Made by a program: the position numbers and the translations under genes. From positions 3,179,501-3,243,500 of the forward strand of contig WHVY01000004.1 of the NCBI GenBank assembly GCA_022266195.1: 64,000 nucleotides of DNA. Reading direction: 5' to 3'. This document shows positions 57,497 through 64,000 of this stretch, piece after piece (the stretch's first letter is position 1; the number at the start of each line of letters is the position of its first letter). The notes beneath the pieces were generated by a model. That model had not been told where the DNA came from. It saw only the letters and a program-made list of their open reading frames with translations, and ran no database searches. The DNA comes from Tetranychus cinnabarinus (lineage: Eukaryota; Arthropoda; Arachnida; Trombidiformes; Tetranychidae).

Positions 57497-60400
57497 TTAT
57501 AAGAGAAGTGAAGCTTTAAAACAACCAAACACATAGAGACATTGTTGATGCTTATTAGTGAATGCAATTGAATTGTGTTTGCATTAGAGTTGCAATATGT
57601 TTATTGCAAATATCCAGCCATTGCTGCACAATTCTAGTTGCATTGCATTCGTTGAATGATTCATTCGTTCTAGCAAACAATTGTAAACCAATTTATAGCA
57701 TTTAAACTCATTTCGACCAAAGCTATGGATAATTCAACTTGTCGCTGAATGATTGCAATCATTGAAAGTATTATTTCCATGATTCAGCATTTTCTAATTC
57801 TCTGTATTTGCCAAATATCCTCTTTCAGATGCTAGATGATCTAAATCCTCTAGAGAGTGCAGGTAAGCAAACAGGCCATTCTGGAGCGATTATATTGTCA
57901 AATTGATTGCATTAAGTTTTCATTCACACAACAGAATGGATTTCACGAAAAAACAATCAGAAAATTGGAGTTGATTGCATGATTAATAAGTTATGCCACA
58001 ATAAACGCCTGAATGGATTGCAATAAAAGTGCGATTTATGATATCAATTAAAACATCTTCTCAATACTTTTAAGCTTGCTATTAAGAGAAACAAATTTTC
58101 AGTCGACTTTGTCGCTTCAGACTGTTTGTTAATCTGAAAGTGATATCAGCCTGTGAATTTACCAAATTGGCATCAAACAGTGAACATTATTTACAATGAT
58201 GCCAATCAATTTGAGTTGGATTGGGTGCAAGTGCATGGCAATTTAACCAAGAATAACGAAGAGAAAAAATGAAATCTCCTTTTGATTTATAATAAAAGTT
58301 GACACTTGAATGGCAACTTTGCTCGGTGTTTACATTTTCATCTGCTAATGATAAAAGGCAAAATGTAATAACATTGAAAAATTGTATCAATCAAGTTGAG
58401 GAAAAGGCGAAAAGATGAAAATCAATTTCATTAAAGATGCGATTAAACTTATAGCTTATTGATCAGCGTTCAATTATGTTGATCAATCAGTTTTGCATGG
58501 AACAAATAAAACAAAGAAAATTGGGAAAAATTGAAAAAGGTTAAAACGAAGACAAGAATTTTCAGTTTTCCAGATTAATATTTTGAACACGTTTTCACAG
58601 CTTGTTATATCATGTTGTGATGTAAAACAACAATAAAATAATAATAGTTGATCATTTGATTAGAGAATGAAAATTGGAGAAAAGTTTTTTTTCAAATTTT
58701 CTTCAATTTTCTTCGATAATATTATTCTGGAAAACTATAAACTAAATCAGTGGAAAAGATTTTCACTTTTCTCTTTGCTTTTGTCTTTCCAGAATCTCTA
58801 TCCTGGGAGTAAATTTTCATTCCCTTCCAAGTGAAGAAACTTATCATGAGAATTTGTTGTCCAATATTTTCATCGACTAAGAAAAACTAAACGTTTTTGG
58901 TTCGTTTTTTCACAACTGACTAACTTAACGATTCAATATAAACCTTTCAATGAGATTATGTTCAGATTAATACAATTTTTGACAGAAATTTTCAGTTTAC
59001 TTTTTTACAAAATTTCATTTTCTTTATCTTGATTCAAACGATTAACAATTCTTGGTGAAAAATAAATTCATTTAGAGATTTCCTTGTTTTTCTCATTCTT
59101 TCCATTTCTTCTGTAAATAATCAATTAACATTTATATTTACAGTTTCTGTTGAGAATCATTTTTTGTTCGTTCTCATGATTGTTAGTTCACGAACAGAAT
59201 GTTCAACCTTTTCCATGTTCTAATCGATTCGTAATCACCAATTTTGTACCGATCAAATACACAAATGTTTTCTTTCAAATTCCATTTACAGAATGAGGAA
59301 TTCATTATCCTAAGTCAATATCAATGGACTGAATGCAACTGATTGTCAACTGTTTTAGATTGAACTTGAGTTTTGATTAGTCGCAATATAAAGTCAGCTC
59401 AAGCACTTGCTCTTGAAAATGCTTCAACTTTCACAGTCAAACCTCTTTGAGGTGAAAGAATTGAAAATTTCAAGTGTTTATTCAGAGAAGCCATTCAATG
59501 CAAGAATAAAACTTGAAATCGATTCACAAATTGTTCGTTTGATCACAAATGGTGAAATAAAATTTTACTCATTCTTTCATTTTCCGTTTAATTTTTACTC
59601 CAAGACCTGAATATCAATGTTTTGTCGTTAAACTCAATTCCAAGCAAACTAATCAAATTGTTAATGAACAAGTTTCAATTTCTCATAATTCAATCGATAA
59701 TCACCCAAAATAGAAAGTATTAATGGATGCTATCAACATGCAAATGAGCTTGTTTACATCCAACTGTGCTAATCAGAAGAAACCTTTTATTCCATGAGAA
59801 CCGTTCATCATTAAATGAACTTTAACATAAGAAAAGAAGTTGTAATATTATCAACTTTTCTTCCTTAATGATACATTGTTTAGCCTTTAGAAATTTATGA
59901 ATTATTGAATAAAAGAGGAACAAAAAGAGAACAGAAAAAATGTGCAAGACTTTGAACAATGGTGAACATGGAGAAAAAGTTAATGAGAAAAAAAAAGAAA
60001 AGGTGAAACAATTATTTTGATACTCAAATGCTGTGTGATAATGTTAAAGATAAATAATACTCCCTCTTGGGCAATCCTTTGAGTTATTAAAATTGGTTTA
60101 TATAATAATTAATAGTTGGTGAATATGAAGATACAATGATAACTGAGAAAAAAAAGTGAAATGAGAAAAAAACAGAAATGCTTCGAATTCCGTATTGGAT
60201 TTCAGAAACTCTCGCAATTCATCCAATCACTGTCACCATGTGTTTAATTTACATTATCATAGATATCATTACTTGCCTGGGAGTAAAAACTCCCAGTCTC
60301 GATTAACTTCTCTGATTTTCTTCACCTTTTCCATTTCCATTCATTATTACATAAATATCATGGAATCATAGTTTTGGTAGAGGTTAAAGGTAAAGTAAAA

Positions 60401-61630
60401 TTAAACTTACAATTCAACTTTTCTTTGCTCATATTTGCAACTGTTAATCCGAATTGAACTTCACTTTGTTCACTAGTTTTTGTATCGATCAAGTGATCTT
60501 TTTTCTGAGAAACTTTGTGTTCGCAATTAGTTTGGATTTGTCATTGTTAGGGAAAAATTTTTCACTGTTGAGGCAAAAACTAACTTGCAACTGAACAACT
60601 TGGAAGAGGAAAAGTGTTCAAGTTTCACTTTCAGCATCGACTCTGTTTCAATTTTTAGAAATGCTTCAAAGCATAACATTACTTTTCATCATTATTTGTT
60701 GTTCATCACTATTAATATCATTGGCAATATTGTTTGGCTTTACCTTCCTTTGCTCATTGCATTTATCAAGTGTCAAAGTACATTTCAAATAATAATAACA
60801 TGATTGGGTGGAAAATCGTGTGAAAAGCAACAGAACAAGGAAAAGTTAATGTTAACGTTGATCATTTAATGTGAAGACGAAAAGACAAACTTGTTAACAG
60901 TTGATTACGATTTAACGGCTTTCAATGGTAATGGTGAAAAGATATTTCTTTGTCGGTCAAAAGGATGACAATTCTGAGAAACTATTCTTTATGGATTCTT
61001 ATATTGGTCAGCTAACGATCATTAGTTTGAACCATTTTTTCGTCTTCACTTCAAATAAGAATCATTAGAGTCTAGTATTGAAGTTATAAAGTTGTACCTT
61101 GAGCGAGTTCGGTCAGCTTTTGATTCCAACAAAAGTGACTATTGAAAGAAAGTTGTGATTTGAACAAAAGTCTAGACAAGCTTTCAAATTTCAAATTGAA
61201 CATATTCATTAATATTAATGTTCAACTTGAAATTTGTCATTTTCTCACCATTTCTTAACTAATTGAATCAAGTGAAGCCTTCTATTTGCATTTATTAGTC
61301 GCAATTAAACTGTTTCGTTTTAATTGCTGTCAAGTTATCAACAATATTTGTTTTCCAAGAAAAGCTCCGAAGTTCCGTTTATTTAACTCTTTTCGTCTTC
61401 TTCATTGTTTGTATAATTGTTAATGAAAGTTGATTAGTAAAATGAGCTAAAAGACTGAAAAAAGAAATCAAATTGCTAACTAGTTTCGAAGTAATTTGAT
61501 AAATGTCATCTAATGCTCATTACGATCACTCCACTTTCGAGTATTAAAGTGTAAAAGAATTAATAAAATGAAAGTTTTCTAAATATTCATATAACTCTTG
61601 ATTTGTTAAGTCAAATTACATTTATTACAT
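57497..61630. other. Gene-poor region
   Basis: AT-rich with no confident gene. A weak candidate terminal exon at 58187-58343 is listed separately. Nothing else recognised. Confidence 0.5.
58187..58343 (-). CDS. Possible 3' exon of an unidentified secreted protein (weak)
   Basis: After a pyrimidine-rich stretch and CATTAGCAG on the minus strand, an open frame runs about 50 codons to a stop at 58187. It has four cysteines (QSCHSS, WLNCHA and the final HHCK) and several aromatic residues (NFYYKSKGDF, LRYSW). The composition is more protein-like than the surroundings, but no upstream exon was found and the family is unknown. Confidence 0.2.
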
Positions 61631-61635
61631 TATTT

Positions 61636-62045
61636 AGTTTAAGAAGCAGAAGCAATGAATTGCACGTTTCTTAACTTATTCAATTTAATACCAAAAAAGC
61701 ATCTTACAAGATTTTAAACACTTTCTAGTTAATTCCTAATTAACTACTAGCATTTCGATCTGCAATTTCAGCTTTCATACTTCCCTCATTCGCAAGGAAG
61801 AATCGTCTCTTGTCCACACCATAAGCATTCGTATTTAGATCAACTAAGAGCTCGCAAGCGCTAAAGAGTGTTTTTACTTCGTCAATGAGGAATCAAAAGT
61901 GTCAAACGAGTTAAATTTGCAGATCCGAATGCTTGAAGTTAATTGATATTAACTTGCAAGTGTTTAAAATCATATAAGATGCTTTTTGGTATAAATTGAA
62001 TAAGTTTAGAAACGTGCAATTCATTGCTTTTGCATATTAAACAAA
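61636..62045. repeat. Long imperfect inverted repeat, about 410 bp
   Basis: GAATTGCACGTTTCTTAAC at about 61658 pairs with GTTTAGAAACGTGCAATTC near 62010, and AAAAAGCATCTTACA with TATAAGATGCTTTTT. Further in, AGCATTTCGATCTGCAAT at about 61749 pairs with TTTGCAGATCCGAATGCT near 61915. The arms are about 140-150 bp with scattered mismatches. No coding capacity. It is probably an old MITE; a target duplication was not identified. Confidence 0.75.
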
Positions 62046-64000
62046 AAGTTTCTTCCTCTTCTGCGCCTACGAACTTTTCCATCTAAATATTAATAATATT
62101 CGTTACTTTAAGTAGAGCAGATCAAATCAAAACAGTTAAAGTGATGTTTTGTTAGTTCCAGTTCGTAAAAAGCATAAATTATACCAAAGGCAAGAAACAA
62201 TTGTCGTATGTTCTGAAGAGCGAAAAGACGAATCACTGGAACAGTTGAACTAAACGCTTTAAGCTGTTAAACCATTCGTGTTTAGTGTGAAAATTAAATC
62301 TTTCGACTCTCGTTTTTGTCAGTTTGATCAATTCTCTTCAGCATTTTAGGTTAGCAAAATTATCCAATGTAACATATGCAATGCTTTCTCACAATTTGTA
62401 TCAATCATGCTTCTTCACATGCAAACACTACATCAACGTTTAAAACCGGAATCAAACTCACGCTTAAAATGAAAATGCAAAACTTAAGCAAAAAGAGTTT
62501 TATTCAAGATATTCATCAAAGGAAATCAAATCATAATTCAATATCAAATTTACAGATTAAATAGCAAGTGAATGCTTCCGAGTTACCTTTTGTGCTAATC
62601 TAGCAATTTTAACCTGAAACCATTTCCATTCAACTTTGTTCCCTATCATTTGTGGTGAGACTTTTGCATGAAATCATTTACTCTGTCCATTATACTCTTG
62701 ACCATTGATATTCGCAGCAAGAAAAATGTGAAAAACCTTCTAAACGTATGATCAAAACTGTAATATATTATTGATCTTCCTTTAAATTCTGATATTGAAT
62801 GAGAAAAGAAACTCAGATTGCAGTCTAGACTTGGCAACTTGAAATTGATCATTTTAACATGAAAAGCATTTTGCGATGGAAGCGAATCAATATTTAAGGT
62901 TGGTCAATCATTATGTGATAATCATTGGCGAATCATTTGAAAGGGCAAAACTGGAAAAGCTTGAATCGAGTTTAAAATGAAAGTTTGCAATAATTTGATT
63001 GATAAATGCGAAGTGGAAAATTATTTTTATTTGGTTATTTCACTTGACCCGGTCTGTTGAGAGTTGAAATCACTTGTAAAATAGTGAAAAGGAAATGGTT
63101 AAATCGTAAAGTTAATGCTATCAACTCCCTGTGAAGTTGCATTCCCACTCTCAGCGAATTCAACTTCTTTTCAAGTTTTGCCTAAAATTTCAAATTCTAT
63201 GTAAATCTTTCTGTAATATGCAAGATGAACATCAAAACTGTTTTGTAATGGATTGAATCAAGTGAACCAAAAGAGCACAAAAAAATGAAGGTAAATCAAG
63301 GAAAAAAGGGAAATGCTGATGATCTTTATATCATCAAAGCAACATTGAAAAGGAACCAAAAAAATGAGCTGAAAATATCAAAATAAAAGTTAAAAAGTGA
63401 TTTTTTCAACTTTTTTCTTTCCCATTCAACTTCTTGCAACAACTCAATTTACTCTGGAATATTCAGTGGCAAGGAAACGAGTTGATGAGTTAAGTTGGAC
63501 AATAAACATGAAATTATCATTATGATAATGAGGAATATTTTAGAGGAAAAGAAAAGTTAAATTACTTTGTATTTATTACAGTTGTGAACAATGGTAAAGT
63601 GTTTAACAAGTGAATAAATGAATAAATTGTGACATTTGACTATTGAACTTTTGCTTGTGTAAACAGATTGAAGATTCATGGAGAAACATGATTGCGACTT
63701 TGTTATGATAAGAAGCGAAAAAGATGAGTTTAGTTAAAGTACATTTACCCGTTGGACGAGAGTTGCGATGAGTTGGAGTTGAAGGACAATTCAATTTATT
63801 GGTTGTGTCATTGATATCAACTAAATTATCCAACATTATCATCTATTATATTAATACAAGTTTGTTATTTCATTAGCAAAACTCAATAACAAATGATAAT
63901 GATAACTAATGATAATGCTCTTGTCTTTGAATGTCTTGAGTCAGAAGTTGGAACAAAAAATAACATTCATTATTTTGGTTCAATATGGTTTGTTTACACT
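62046..64000. other. Intergenic to window end
   Basis: AT-rich sequence with no supported gene or repeat. Confidence 0.5.

Noticed and set aside
1..64000. CRISPR arrays, operons, bacterial promoters or viral genes
   Set aside because: None seen; the window is eukaryotic, with introns and animal gene families.

Overview
This is eukaryotic nuclear DNA, AT-rich, with GT-AG introns from about 60 bp to 9.4 kb and long gene-poor stretches. The genes are animal: grainyhead, a class A neuropeptide GPCR, a peroxisomal multifunctional enzyme, a cyclophilin, a CRAL-TRIO protein and HDDC2. Grainyhead, an FMRFamide-receptor-like GPCR and a defensin-like peptide point to an arthropod. I suspect a mite or other chelicerate, but nothing in the window proves it.

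Layout. (1) 0.6-8.7 kb: a minus-strand tandem array of an unrecognised intronless family of secreted, ten-cysteine proteins. Three copies are intact, two are dead and one is a relic, so the array shows birth and death of genes. (2) 10.9-24.7 kb: the transcription factor grainyhead in nine coding exons on the minus strand. Its 9.4-kb intron holds an oppositely oriented two-exon gene for a secreted low-complexity protein with a Lys/Cys block. (3) 24.7-31.8 kb: no gene recognised; microsatellites and pyrimidine tracts. (4) 31.8-32.5 kb: a foldback element whose diverged relative lies at the window start. (5) 32.6-38.9 kb: the peroxisomal beta-oxidation multifunctional enzyme (HSD17B4/MFE-2). I reconstruct 17 coding exons with four tandem SCP2 domains, and an alternative last exon that would give a form without SCP2. 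(6) 39.6-45.9 kb: a divergently transcribed cyclophilin with a mitochondrial-type leader, then minus-strand genes for a CRAL-TRIO protein, a small defensin-like peptide and an HDDC2 with an added signal-like N terminus. (7) 48.7-50.3 kb: an intronless FMRFamide-receptor-like GPCR with a roughly 200-residue insertion in extracellular loop 1. (8) 50.3-64 kb: gene-poor DNA with a decayed 18S rRNA 3' fragment, a 1,023-bp Tc1/mariner-type inverted-repeat element 15 bp beyond it, and a second long imperfect inverted repeat.

The genes do not form one pathway. The strongest candidates for something undescribed are the four-SCP2 HSD17B4 with alternative 3' end, the secreted Cys-rich gene array, the Lys/Cys protein nested in grainyhead, and the GPCR with the unusual loop. 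Exon borders were read by eye from GT/AG sites, phase continuity and family resemblance; no transcript or database evidence was available.
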